This document shows positions 7,767-15,586 of a stretch of DNA of 40,950 bases, one piece after another. The position numbers were made by a program, and so were the translations under genes. The DNA comes from SFLA01 sp964485815 (GTDB taxonomy: Bacteria > Bacillota > Clostridia > Oscillospirales > CAG-382): NCBI GenBank assembly GCA_964485815.1, contig CAZAJX010000017.1, forward strand, positions 1 through 40,950, in the 5' to 3' direction. Position 1 is the first letter of the stretch, and every line of letters starts with the position of its first letter. The notes beneath the pieces are model-generated. The model was not told the origin of the DNA. It saw only the letters and a program-made list of their open reading frames with translations, and made no database searches.

Positions 7767-9176
7767 ATGTCAAGCTTTAAGAGATTTTCATTGGCAACCC
7801 TGCTTGCAGCACTTTTGCTGACTGCAGTTGTGTTGACTTCCTGCGTGAGCTTCGATAGTTCTTCCATAAACGATCTTCCTCCTCTTAACTTTTCACAGGA
7901 TCCGGATGTTGAAGGCGTAGAATCCGAGCCCCCCACGGAAGAAGGCTATACTGCACGTCCTACCGTAACAGCAATCGTTAACACTTCTCCCGAGATCGTT
8001 GTTATCAGCGGTTCTTGCGAAGAGGGTGCTGTTATCACTGCTACCAGCCCCGTTGATTCCGTATCCGTTAATTCTCTTAACGGTTACTACATACTCGAGT
8101 ACGATCTTAACGGCAGAGAATCCCGTTCTCTTTCCGTTACCGCAAAGGTAGACGGCAAGGAAGAAAGTACTTCTCGTGATATCGTCGTTAAGCGCGACGC
8201 TATGGCTGAAACACGTACCGATGAATTTGAGGTTGTCCTCGGTAAGGATGGTTATCTCTTCTTCCGCAAGACTATCGAAAATTATTGCGGCGATAACCTT
8301 GTTACCGTTTCCGCTATAAACAACTTCCTCAACAATACTCTCAATGCACAGATCACCGCGCTTGAGAACCGTGCAGGCGGTAATGAAGTAGAGCTTATCT
8401 ACGTTCTCATTCCCAACGCATCTCTTGCATACGGCGAATATCTTCCCGAGGATGCTGTAAAGGAAACTTATAGCACTCTCTATGATCAGGTTTCCGCAGC
8501 ACTTGAAAAGTCCAATGCAACCTTTATAGATATGAAGACCGTTTTCGAGCAGCATAAGGACGATGGATATCTTCTTTATAATAAGACCGATAGTCATATC
8601 ACCGATTATGCAGGTTATCTCGTATACGCAGAGCTTATGAACCATATCGCAGAGAAGTTCCCCGAAGCAGCTCCTTACGGACTTGACCAGTTCACTGTTT
8701 CCGAAGAAACTACCGTTCTCGGCGGTAACCTTGCTTCCTACGGTCAGCTTGATCCTTCTTCTCTCCTGGAGAATTACGTATCCATCACCCCTAATTTCTC
8801 TTTGGATATGGGTGATTCCGCTCACCGTCTTAAGCTCACTACCACTAACTTGAGCAAGCTTCAGAAATATGCAGGCGACGGAAGCTGCCAGATCGTTTCC
8901 GATACTGTTGAAGAAGGCAAGACCAACATTCTTAACCGTCTGTATTTCTGCACCGAGCGTAATGAGCTTCCTTCTGCTATGATCTACCGTGATGATAGCT
9001 CCGCTATGTTTGTTGATTACCTCGCAGAGCGTTTCAATAACTGTATGTTGGGTGTTTCCGGCGACTACGTTGTAAACTTTACCGATGCAGGCAGACACGC
9101 ATCTTCCGGTAAATCCGTTGTTGATTACGTTATCATCATCATCGACGAAAATAACCTCGATCAGCTTGTAAAATAA
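7767..9176 (+). CDS. Lipoprotein with an AlgX/DHHW-type SGNH-like domain
   Basis: 469 residues. The signal peptide ends in a lipobox LTSC, with Cys26 as the lipidated residue. Residues 60-143 look like a small beta-sandwich (Ig/bacterial Ig-like). From about 150 the protein resembles the AlgX/AlgJ/DHHW SGNH-like family: VLGKDGYLFFRKT opening, YVLIPN strand, DSHITDYAGY (Asp275, His277) matching the family's D-x-H-W-T...G-Y block, and MIYRDDSSAMF near 405-415 where the family carries its DSF nucleophile block. GAGG at 7754-7757 precedes the ATG. In characterised homologues this fold O-acetylates exported polysaccharide; here no acetyl-donor (MBOAT) gene is adjacent, so a wall-glycan modifying role is inference. 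It probably reads through from the EF-G promoter and ends at a strong terminator. Confidence 0.7.
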   Translation: MSSFKRFSLATLLAALLLTAVVLTSCVSFDSSSINDLPPLNFSQDPDVEGVESEPPTEEGYTARPTVTAIVNTSPEIVVISGSCEEGAVITATSPVDSVSVNSLNGYYILEYDLNGRESRSLSVTAKVDGKEESTSRDIVVKRDAMAETRTDEFEVVLGKDGYLFFRKTIENYCGDNLVTVSAINNFLNNTLNAQITALENRAGGNEVELIYVLIPNASLAYGEYLPEDAVKETYSTLYDQVSAALEKSNATFIDMKTVFEQHKDDGYLLYNKTDSHITDYAGYLVYAELMNHIAEKFPEAAPYGLDQFTVSEETTVLGGNLASYGQLDPSSLLENYVSITPNFSLDMGDSAHRLKLTTTNLSKLQKYAGDGSCQIVSDTVEEGKTNILNRLYFCTERNELPSAMIYRDDSSAMFVDYLAERFNNCMLGVSGDYVVNFTDAGRHASSGKSVVDYVIIIIDENNLDQLVK

Positions 9177-9190
9177 CTTTATAAAGCACA

Positions 9191-9227
9191 AATCCCGTTT
9201 CGATCAAATTCGAAACGGGATTTTTTT
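9191..9227 (+). terminator. Intrinsic terminator after the AlgX-like lipoprotein gene
   Basis: A perfect 13-bp stem, AATCCCGTTTCGA (9191-9203) against its complement at 9210-9222, followed by seven Ts. It lies between two converging genes. Confidence 0.95.
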
Positions 9228-9252
9228 GGTTAAGTTTTATGTGACCAACTGC

Positions 9253-10074
9253 TTAATTAAGATAGTTTTTCGATATTGTAATAAAGTGGGTGGAAAGCCC
9301 CATAAGACTTTCTTCTTTTTCAAGCAGACGCACTACGCGCATTATGCTTTCTCTTTTTCTTTCGTCCTTCCACGCTTCATCGAGATTGCGTATCAGCCAA
9401 CAAGGTCCTATCACGCCTCTCACGTCAATATGGGTAAATCCTGCGGCTTTAAGTTCCGTTTTAATTTCATCGGGTTTATGAAAATATGCAAGTCCCATCG
9501 GCTTTTTTGTGTGTATTCCTGTCTTTACCGTTGCTTCAAGCATTGCGTAAAAATCAGGATCGTCCAACAGCGGCTTGGTGTCATATGCGGCAACGTATTT
9601 CAGCGTGGTTGCATAGCAGGTGATGTTGGCGGTGAACAAAAGTCCGTTTGGCTTCAACAACCGCTTGCACTCCTCAAGACACGCTAATCTTTCTTCAAGC
9701 TCTGTAATGTGATATAACGGACCGAACAAAAGAATTGCATCTGCAGATGCATCTGCTTTGTTAATGCTTCGGGCATCGGCAACTGCGGATTCTGCAAGCG
9801 CTGCACCTGCATCTTTGCCGAATTCCTTGGATATCTCAATGTTTTTTTCGGCGATATCGTACAGATATACTTCATATCCCATTGAAGCGAGCCAATATGA
9901 GTACTCTCCGTATCCTCCGCCTATATCATATATAACCGCAGGGGGAGGGGGTAACAATTCCGTTATTATTTCCTTGGTGCGTGCGAACTCAATAAGTCCT
10001 AAACCGTTGTGTAAACGTCCTGTTTCTCTTCCGGCATTGTATCCTGCCAGAACTTCTTTGTCTATACTTTTCAT
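9253..10074 (-). CDS. Class I SAM-dependent methyltransferase
   Basis: 273 residues. Motif I is YDIGGGYGEYSYWLA (about 49-63); the acidic end of strand 2 is VYLYDIAEKNI; motif IV/post-I region is DAILLFGPLYHITE, and a KPNGLLF strand follows. These place it in the UbiE/Methyltransf_11 group that acts on small molecules; the acceptor cannot be told. AGGAG at 10084-10088 (read on the minus strand) is 9 bases before the ATG at 10074. No promoter is evident between this gene and the terminator at 10177-10214, so transcription may depend on read-through of the upstream leader that encodes a 28-residue peptide. Confidence 0.85.
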   Translation of the reverse strand: MKSIDKEVLAGYNAGRETGRLHNGLGLIEFARTKEIITELLPPPPAVIYDIGGGYGEYSYWLASMGYEVYLYDIAEKNIEISKEFGKDAGAALAESAVADARSINKADASADAILLFGPLYHITELEERLACLEECKRLLKPNGLLFTANITCYATTLKYVAAYDTKPLLDDPDFYAMLEATVKTGIHTKKPMGLAYFHKPDEIKTELKAAGFTHIDVRGVIGPCWLIRNLDEAWKDERKRESIMRVVRLLEKEESLMGLSTHFITISKNYLN

Positions 10075-10176
10075 TTTCTTTTTCTCCTTTAAAATTGGTT
10101 TTAATTTTTAGCGTAATGTAGTTTTGGGGGCGGTCTTGCTGTTCCGGCACGGTAATCACTCCTTTAATAAAAAATA

Positions 10177-10214
10177 AACGGTTAAAGACTGACAGCGAGC
10201 CTTTAACCGTTTTT
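10177..10214 (-). terminator. Hairpin between the 28-codon ORF and the methyltransferase gene; terminator or attenuator
   Basis: AACGGTTAAAG at 10177-10187 pairs perfectly with CTTTAACCGTT at 10201-10211 around a 13-base loop. Read on the minus strand it is followed by TTATTTTTTATT. On the plus strand Ts follow as well, so it could act both ways. It lies 33 bases after the stop of the small ORF and about 100 bases before the methyltransferase start. Confidence 0.8.
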
Positions 10215-10246
10215 AATCGTTACTTGATTATTCGGTGAATGTTTTG

Positions 10247-10333
10247 TTACGAACGCAACAGAACAAGCTCGTTGTCTTTTTTGACCACAAGCTGCTTTTG
10301 CTGGTTATTTACGTTCATAACAGTAATAAACAT
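10247..10333 (-). CDS. 28-residue small protein or leader peptide
   Basis: Too short for ordinary gene calling but carries every expression signal. A promoter is at 10362-10390; AGGAG (10343-10347, minus strand) lies 9 bases before the ATG; 28 codons end in TAA at 10247; a hairpin terminator follows. The peptide starts MFITVMNVNNQQ, has a KK pair and ends LVLLRS; it is not a signal peptide or membrane helix, and there is no run of a single amino acid typical of classic amino-acid attenuators. Position before a terminator and then a methyltransferase suggests a translated leader like those controlling erm-type genes, but an independent small protein is equally possible. Confidence 0.65.
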   Translation of the reverse strand: MFITVMNVNNQQKQLVVKKDNELVLLRS

Positions 10334-10361
10334 TTCTTTTTTCTCCTAATGAATTTGAGGT

Positions 10362-10390
10362 ATTATAACACGGCGATCTGCGCAAGTCAA
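10362..10390 (-). promoter_or_regulatory. Strong promoter for the 28-codon ORF
   Basis: Minus-strand TTGACT (10385-10390), a 17-bp spacer and TATAAT (10362-10367) preceded by TGT, an extended -10. It points away from the DacF-type gene. Confidence 0.85.
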
Positions 10391-10454
10391 GATAATATTT
10401 TTATTTATATTTCCATATCCTTTTGCATATAGATTACGGAAAGGAGTATTATTT

Positions 10455-11642
10455 ATGAAACGAATTTTTATTTTTTTACTTATTTTAACTCTGTTGTTTC
10501 CCGTTTCTGTAAGTGCCACGGAGGAACAGTCCGTATTTGAACCCACCGAGGCTGAGGATTTCTGGTTTAAAGAGGCGGTCGCTTTTACAGGGGATTTCAA
10601 GGTAAAGAGTGCGTATCTTGCGGATTACCTTACGGGCACGGTTCTGTATGCCAAAAATGAGCTGGAAAAACTTCCTATCGCTTCCGTAACAAAGATAATG
10701 ACTTCGCTTTTGGTTTTTGAAGCGCTGAAATCGGGAAAAATAACCTATGAAGAATCGGTAACCGTAAGCGATTACGCCGCTTCAATGGGTGGAAGTCAGG
10801 TATACCTCGAACCGGGTGAGCAAATGTCTGTTCACGATCTTATGAAGGCGATGATGATATCCTCTGCCAACGATGCCACCGTAGCACTGGCGGAGCATAT
10901 AGCAGGCTCGGTAGAAACGTTTGTGGGTATGATGAACAACCGCGCCGCCGCATTGGGAATGACCAATACATACTTCAAAAACCCTCACGGACTGGACGAA
11001 GAGGGGCATTACAGTTGTGCCAGAGATGTTGCTTTTATGACGCGGGAACTGCTCTCTCACGAAGGCGTAACGGATTTTACCACCGTCTGGATGGACACTA
11101 TCCGCGACGGTTCCTTCGGCTTATCCAATACAAACAAGCTTATTCGCTATTATAACGGCGCAACGGGAATGAAAACCGGCTTTACCAACGCTGCCGGCTT
11201 TTGCCTTTCGGGCACCGCAATGCGGGACGGCCTGCACCTTATTGCGGTAGTGCTTGGGGGAGAATCCAGTAACGAACGTTTTGGCACAGTAAAGAAAATG
11301 CTTGATTTCGGCTTTGCAAATTATGCTGTCTTTACTCCCGAGCATCTTGATGTGGAGGAGATATACGTGCCCGGCGGCAGGGATAATTATCTGAGCGCGG
11401 ATTACACACCCCCTTCAATGCTTACCGAAAAAAGCGCTTCGGGCGAAATAACCCAGCGCATATCTGTTTTTGAGGACATTTCCGCCCCCGTTGCCAAGGG
11501 AGACAAGGTGGGAAGAGTAGACGTGTATCGGGACGGCGAGCTTATCGCCACCGCAGATCTTCTGGCGACCGAGGATATACAGCGTATCGGTTTCGGTGAA
11601 CTGTTTTTAAGAATTTTACGCACGGCAGTTGGATTTATTTAA
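10455..11642 (+). CDS. D-alanyl-D-alanine carboxypeptidase, DacF/PBP5 type
   Basis: 395 residues with an N-terminal signal peptide (cleavage near VSA-TE, residue 21). The serine peptidase S11 motifs are complete: SVTK (Ser77, Lys80), SAN (137-139) and KTG (240-242). A PBP5-type C-terminal beta domain follows (about 290-375), with a hydrophobic C-terminal helix that could hold the enzyme to the membrane. It trims the terminal D-Ala of peptidoglycan pentapeptides outside the cell. AAGGAG at 10441-10446 precedes the ATG. Bacillota have several paralogues (vegetative DacA, sporulation DacB/DacF), and which one this is cannot be told. The upstream 120 bases show no convincing promoter in this direction. 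Confidence 0.9.
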   Translation: MKRIFIFLLILTLLFPVSVSATEEQSVFEPTEAEDFWFKEAVAFTGDFKVKSAYLADYLTGTVLYAKNELEKLPIASVTKIMTSLLVFEALKSGKITYEESVTVSDYAASMGGSQVYLEPGEQMSVHDLMKAMMISSANDATVALAEHIAGSVETFVGMMNNRAAALGMTNTYFKNPHGLDEEGHYSCARDVAFMTRELLSHEGVTDFTTVWMDTIRDGSFGLSNTNKLIRYYNGATGMKTGFTNAAGFCLSGTAMRDGLHLIAVVLGGESSNERFGTVKKMLDFGFANYAVFTPEHLDVEEIYVPGGRDNYLSADYTPPSMLTEKSASGEITQRISVFEDISAPVAKGDKVGRVDVYRDGELIATADLLATEDIQRIGFGELFLRILRTAVGFI

Positions 11643-11671
11643 TTGACAAAAGGCATAATATAGTATATAAT
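11643..11671 (+). promoter_or_regulatory. Consensus promoter for pgi
   Basis: TTGACA at 11643-11648, a 17-bp spacer, TATAAT at 11666-11671. It starts immediately after the DacF-type stop codon. Confidence 0.9.
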
Positions 11672-11707
11672 GATTGGAAATTCGGTAAAAAGGAAGTTAA
11701 TAAAATT

Positions 11708-13042
11708 ATGATACGTCTTGAAGATAAATACGCTTTATCCTTCTTAAAGGAAGAAGAACTGGGTTCCATTACTCCCGCGCTTAAAACGGCGGACGGATAT
11801 ATCCGCAACCGTAACGGCGCAGGTAACGATTTCACCGGTTGGATAGATCTTCCCGTTAACTACGATAAAGATGAGTTTTCCCGCATTAAAGCGGCTGCAA
11901 AACGCATTTGCGAAACCAGCGATGCTCTTATCGTTATCGGTATCGGCGGCAGCTATCTGGGCGCCAAGGCAGCTATAGATTTCTTGCGCTCTCCCAATTA
12001 CAACACTATGAAAAAGAATACTCCCGAAATTTATTTTACCGGTAATTCTTTTTCGGGCGATGATCTTAAAGAAGTTCTTGATGCCTGCGAGGGAAAGCGT
12101 GTTTCCGTTAACGTTATAAGCAAATCCGGTACTACCACAGAAAGTGCGTTGGCGTTCAGATTTGTAAGAAGCGAGCTTGAAAAACGCTATACCCGCGAAG
12201 AACTTAAGGACAGAATTTACTGCACTACCGATAAAGCCAGAGGTGCGCTCAAGAATTTTGCGGACGCAGAGGGATATGAAACCTTCGTTATTCCCGATGA
12301 TATCGGCGGAAGATTTTCCGTTCTCACCGCTGTGGGACTTCTTCCCATCGCCGTTGCGGGCTGTGATATAGACAGCCTTATGCAGGGCGCCGCAGCTATG
12401 CGTGAAACCTGCTTTGCAGACGGACTTAATAATATTGCGTACAGATATGCCGTTCTCCGCAACGCGTTTTATAATCAGGGCAAGCGTATAGAGATACTCG
12501 CTTCCTATGAAGGCGCTTTCCGTTCTATGGCAGAATGGTGGAAGCAGCTTTACGGCGAAAGCGAAGGCAAAGACGGCAAGGGAATTTTCCCCGCATCCGT
12601 TGCATTCTCTACCGACCTTCACTCTTTGGGACAGTTTATTCAGGACGGCTCCCGCACTATGTTCGAAACGGTAGTAAGACAGGAAAAGCCCGTAAACACA
12701 CTCACCGTTCCTTATGATGAACTTAATACCGATACTCTCAATTACCTTGCGGGTATGACAATGAACGAGATAAACGATAACGCTATGACAGGCACTCTTC
12801 TCGCTCATCTGGACGGCAACGTTCCCAATCTTATGCTCACTTATGACAGCAGAAGCGAATACACTCTCGGAGAAATGATATATTTCTTTGAGCTCGCTTG
12901 CGCCGCAAGCGGATATATTCTCGGCGTAAATCCCTTTGATCAGCCCGGTGTAGAGGACTACAAACGCAATATGTTCGCCCTTTTGGGTAAGCCCGGCTAC
13001 GAAAGTCAAAAAGAAGAGCTGGAAAAGAAGATGAAATTATAA
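11708..13042 (+). CDS. pgi: Glucose-6-phosphate isomerase
   Basis: 444 residues, the usual length of the shorter Bacillota-type enzyme. It interconverts glucose-6-phosphate and fructose-6-phosphate in the cytoplasm. Sugar-phosphate isomerase motifs: VIGIGGSYLGAKAA (phosphate site), VISKSGTTTE, the family signature DIGGRFSVLTAVGLLP, GSRTMFET and a C-terminal region with NPFDQPGVE. The Shine-Dalgarno AGGAAG at 11691-11696 is 11 bases from the ATG, a little far. It has its own promoter; the next gene begins 78 bases later with a separate ribosome site. Confidence 0.97.
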   Translation: MIRLEDKYALSFLKEEELGSITPALKTADGYIRNRNGAGNDFTGWIDLPVNYDKDEFSRIKAAAKRICETSDALIVIGIGGSYLGAKAAIDFLRSPNYNTMKKNTPEIYFTGNSFSGDDLKEVLDACEGKRVSVNVISKSGTTTESALAFRFVRSELEKRYTREELKDRIYCTTDKARGALKNFADAEGYETFVIPDDIGGRFSVLTAVGLLPIAVAGCDIDSLMQGAAAMRETCFADGLNNIAYRYAVLRNAFYNQGKRIEILASYEGAFRSMAEWWKQLYGESEGKDGKGIFPASVAFSTDLHSLGQFIQDGSRTMFETVVRQEKPVNTLTVPYDELNTDTLNYLAGMTMNEINDNAMTGTLLAHLDGNVPNLMLTYDSRSEYTLGEMIYFFELACAASGYILGVNPFDQPGVEDYKRNMFALLGKPGYESQKEELEKKMKL

Positions 13043-13119
13043 AAAAACTCTTGCTTTTTCCGCTTACATCAAGTAAAATAGATATAGACACAAAAGTCAT
13101 AGACAGGAGGCAAATCAAT

Positions 13120-13527
13120 ATGATAAAAATGTTGGTCGGACTTAAAGGTGCCGGCAAAACCAAAACTCTCATTGACGAGGTAAAAAAAGCATCAGAGGCT
13201 TCTACCGGTTCGGTAGTATGCGTTGAATACGGCAGAAACCTTTCTTATAATATCGGTTATGACGTACGTCTTGTAGACGCAAAGGAATACGCTGTTAAGG
13301 ATGCAGCTACACTTTACGGCTTCGTTTGCGGTCTTCTCGCAAGCAATCACGACGTTACTGATCTTTTTATAGACAGCGCGCTTAAGATCTGCGGTGAGGA
13401 CGTTCCCGCTTTTGCAGAATTTCTTGATAAATTCAATTTGGTCCTCGGCGACAGCGTTAACTGTATGATCACCGCTTCTGTTGAGGAAGCAAACCTTCCC
13501 GAGAGTGCTAAGAAATACATAGGCTAA
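13120..13527 (+). CDS. Small P-loop (ATP-binding) protein of unknown function
   Basis: 135 residues. A textbook Walker A, GLKGAGKT (7-14), is near the N-terminus, and DLFIDSAL (about residue 88) could be a Walker B strand. The protein ends soon after, lacking other domains, so it is about the size of a minimal single-domain NTPase. ATG 13120 is chosen because AGGAGG at 13105-13110 lies 9 bases before it; a longer in-frame reading from 13051 has no ribosome site. The stop overlaps the start of the next gene by one base (TAATG), so it is translationally coupled to a four-helix membrane protein. I do not recognise a specific function. Confidence 0.8.
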   Translation: MIKMLVGLKGAGKTKTLIDEVKKASEASTGSVVCVEYGRNLSYNIGYDVRLVDAKEYAVKDAATLYGFVCGLLASNHDVTDLFIDSALKICGEDVPAFAEFLDKFNLVLGDSVNCMITASVEEANLPESAKKYIG

Positions 13528-13925
13528 TGAAAAAAAGTATTAAAGATATCGCTCTTATCGGTTTGGGCGCCTATGCGGTATTGTCCGTAGGATATATGCT
13601 CTTGGTTCTTTCCGGTATAAGCGATGAAGCGGTTAAAAGCATAACTCTTCTTTTCGGCAAACAGCTTTTGTTTTTGCTTATATACAGCATCGTTTTGGGT
13701 GCATCCTTTGCGGTGTTCAGCTTTAAGCTTTCTCCCATCGGAGCAAGGCTTATCCACATAGCCGTTACCTATGCGGCAACGGTAGGCGTGGTTTTGTTGC
13801 TTGTTTCTTCTGCCGCAAACGCCGCGCAAAAGCTTATTTATGTTGTAATAACCACCGTTTTGTTTGCGCTTGTTTACGGCGTTACCGCTTTGTTCGTCTA
13901 TTTATTTAAAAAATATAAAAATTAA
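13527..13925 (+). CDS. Four-helix membrane protein, DUF3021-like
   Basis: 132 residues with four predicted membrane helices (about 8-29, 45-66, 76-96, 102-126) and a short basic tail (KKYKN). Size, topology and the FxxK loop between helices 2 and 3 recall DUF3021 proteins, which often accompany LytTR regulators; none is near here. The start overlaps the stop of the P-loop gene (TAATG), so the two are probably made together and may work together. Function unknown. Confidence 0.7.
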   Translation: MKKSIKDIALIGLGAYAVLSVGYMLLVLSGISDEAVKSITLLFGKQLLFLLIYSIVLGASFAVFSFKLSPIGARLIHIAVTYAATVGVVLLLVSSAANAAQKLIYVVITTVLFALVYGVTALFVYLFKKYKN

Positions 13926-13927
13926 AG

Positions 13928-13965
13928 CTTTAAGCACCTTCTGTTTTGAGGGTGCTTAAGTTTAT
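13928..13965 (+). terminator. Hairpin after the membrane protein gene
   Basis: TTAAGCACC near 13930-13938 pairs with GGTGCTTAAG at 13951-13960, followed by a weak TTTAT. Being short of Ts, it may only partly terminate before the Nudix gene 11 bases later. Confidence 0.6.
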
Positions 13966-13975
13966 AGGAAGAATT

Positions 13976-14389
13976 ATGAAAGGTTTAAACATTATCGCTG
14001 TTTTTAATAAGGACCACACCCACGTTCTTATGTGCTACAGACGTAAAGAACCCTATAAGGGCAAGTATAATTTCGTGGGCGGTAAAATAAAAGAAGGGGA
14101 AGACAGCCTGTCTGCGGCATACCGCGAACTTCAGGAAGAAACGGGAATAACCTCCGCAGATATAACTCTTAAGCATTTTATAGATTTTTCTTATTATCAC
14201 TATAATTTAAAACTGGAATTCTATGTAGGAAAGCTTGATAAAGATATGTCTGTTTACGGCGATGAAAACGAGCTTTTATGGATACCGCTCACAGAAAATT
14301 TCTTCGATCTCCACCGCTTTGCAGGCGAAGGCAATATCGGCCATATGATGTTGCTTGTAGAAATGGAAAAGGAAAAAATATTCGGATAA
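13976..14389 (+). CDS. Nudix hydrolase, MutT-like
   Basis: 137 residues, a single Nudix domain. The Nudix box is complete and exact: G36-x5-E42-x7-REL-x-EE-x-G-I (36-58). Such enzymes cleave nucleoside diphosphates linked to another group, for example 8-oxo-dGTP; the substrate cannot be read. ATG 13976 is chosen over upstream in-frame starts because AGGAAG at 13966-13971 lies just before it and an earlier start would run through the upstream hairpin. The spacing of 4 bases is short. Confidence 0.9.
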   Translation: MKGLNIIAVFNKDHTHVLMCYRRKEPYKGKYNFVGGKIKEGEDSLSAAYRELQEETGITSADITLKHFIDFSYYHYNLKLEFYVGKLDKDMSVYGDENELLWIPLTENFFDLHRFAGEGNIGHMMLLVEMEKEKIFG

Positions 14390-14391
14390 TA

Positions 14392-14416
14392 AAAAGACTG
14401 TCTTCGAACAGTCTTT
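14392..14416. terminator. Terminator between converging genes
   Basis: AAAAGACTGT (14392-14401) pairs with ACAGTCTTTT (14407-14416). Ts follow on the plus strand and As precede, so it can stop transcripts from both sides. The opposing gene ends at 14424. Confidence 0.8.
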
Positions 14417-14423
14417 TCACATT

Positions 14424-15479
14424 TTATTCACTTAATGCCAATTTTTCGTATCTTTGCAGAATATCCTCAAGGCTGTAGCTTTCGGGGCCGTTGAAGTATG
14501 AGCCTATCTTATCTCCAAAGCATTCGTACCACTTTTTGTCCAAAGCTTTCATTCCGTAGCAGGCGCCTGCAATAGAGCCTGCGGTGGCGGCGGTGCAATC
14601 GCAATCGTACGCCATGGAAACAGCGTTTGAGAATACCTTGCCGATATCCTTTCCGCCCAGATACAGAGCAAATACCGTAAGACAAGCATTGTTTATGGTG
14701 TGTACGTTGTGCATTCCGGGGTATCTCTTGGTTACCAGCTCGTTTGCGTGCTCGGCGTCCCGCACGGCGGGAGCAATACTCATTGCCCAGCGTATTCCCT
14801 CGGCAAGAGAGCAGTCTGCGGGGATGTATTCAAGTCCTTTTTCCAATGCTTCCCATACGGTTTCACACTCAAATGCAAGTGCAATAACGGCGGCAAAATA
14901 CATAGAGCCGTATACACCGTTTCCTCTGTGGGAAATAAGCGCATCCGTCTTTGCCATACTTGCGGCTTTTTCGGGGTTACCGGGAGCCATATATCCGTAT
15001 CCGTCGCATCGGATATCCGCACCTATCCATTCCTGATAAGGGTTGTCTACAACAGCCGCACTTTCGGGTGAAATGCCCTTTTGCAGATTTTTAAGTGCTA
15101 TGTCCTCCGCAGTCCAGGCAAGGGTAATATATTTTAACCACGCGTCTGCAACGTCCTGCAATGTAAAGTCCTTGCCGTTTCCTTCCTCGGCTATAAAAAG
15201 GGAAAGGAGGGTGTATGCAATATCGTCATCTCCGGGAAAACCGTCAAAGCAGGGCTTTGTGTAATCCTTGAAGGTGAATTTTATGTATCTCGGCAGATCG
15301 GGCTCGGGTACCTTGGGCCAAAAGTCCTTGGGGGGGAAGCCGATACCGCATTCCAACGCATACTTTTTTATGTTTTCAATACTCCAGCCTTCTACGGGGC
15401 ATCCCAGAACGCATCCCGCAAATCTGCCCAGCACCGCCGCGCGGAGCTTATCTCTGTAGGTTTCAACGGAAATATTCAT
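14424..15479 (-). CDS. ADP-ribosylglycohydrolase family protein
   Basis: 351 residues of the DraG/ARH fold. The binuclear metal site residues are visible: GDDDIAYT (Asp84-86) near the N-terminus and YDCDCTAATAGSIAGACYGM (Asp292, Asp294) near the C-terminus, with SHRGNGVYGSMYFAA between them. Such enzymes remove ADP-ribose from protein or nucleic acid side chains. No ADP-ribosyltransferase is nearby, so the target is unknown. ATG 15479 is chosen because AGGAG at 15488-15492 (minus) lies 8 bases before it and homology begins there; an in-frame extension to 15707 would overlap the divergent gene. A TGT-TAGAAT extended -10 (15512-15517, minus) may be the promoter, without a good -35. Confidence 0.9.
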   Translation of the reverse strand: MNISVETYRDKLRAAVLGRFAGCVLGCPVEGWSIENIKKYALECGIGFPPKDFWPKVPEPDLPRYIKFTFKDYTKPCFDGFPGDDDIAYTLLSLFIAEEGNGKDFTLQDVADAWLKYITLAWTAEDIALKNLQKGISPESAAVVDNPYQEWIGADIRCDGYGYMAPGNPEKAASMAKTDALISHRGNGVYGSMYFAAVIALAFECETVWEALEKGLEYIPADCSLAEGIRWAMSIAPAVRDAEHANELVTKRYPGMHNVHTINNACLTVFALYLGGKDIGKVFSNAVSMAYDCDCTAATAGSIAGACYGMKALDKKWYECFGDKIGSYFNGPESYSLEDILQRYEKLALSE

Positions 15480-15586
15480 ATCAAAATCTCCTTTCAGATG
15501 TTTACACGCATATTCTAACATTATTTTTAATAAAATACTACCCTTTTTTATAAAAATGTGGTAGAATACCTTAAACGGAGGTGGCA

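Noticed and set aside
5881..7773. A 630-codon open frame antisense to the EF-G-like gene
   Set aside because: It is the mirror of a strongly codon-biased gene; it has no ribosome site and its translation is low-complexity and Cys/His-rich. The same applies to long antisense frames at 7893-9191, 11744-13009, 32560-33840 and 34609-35856.
10235..10432. A 65-codon plus-strand frame before the DacF-type gene
   Set aside because: No ribosome site, and the minus strand of the same stretch has a full promoter, ribosome site, ORF and terminator.
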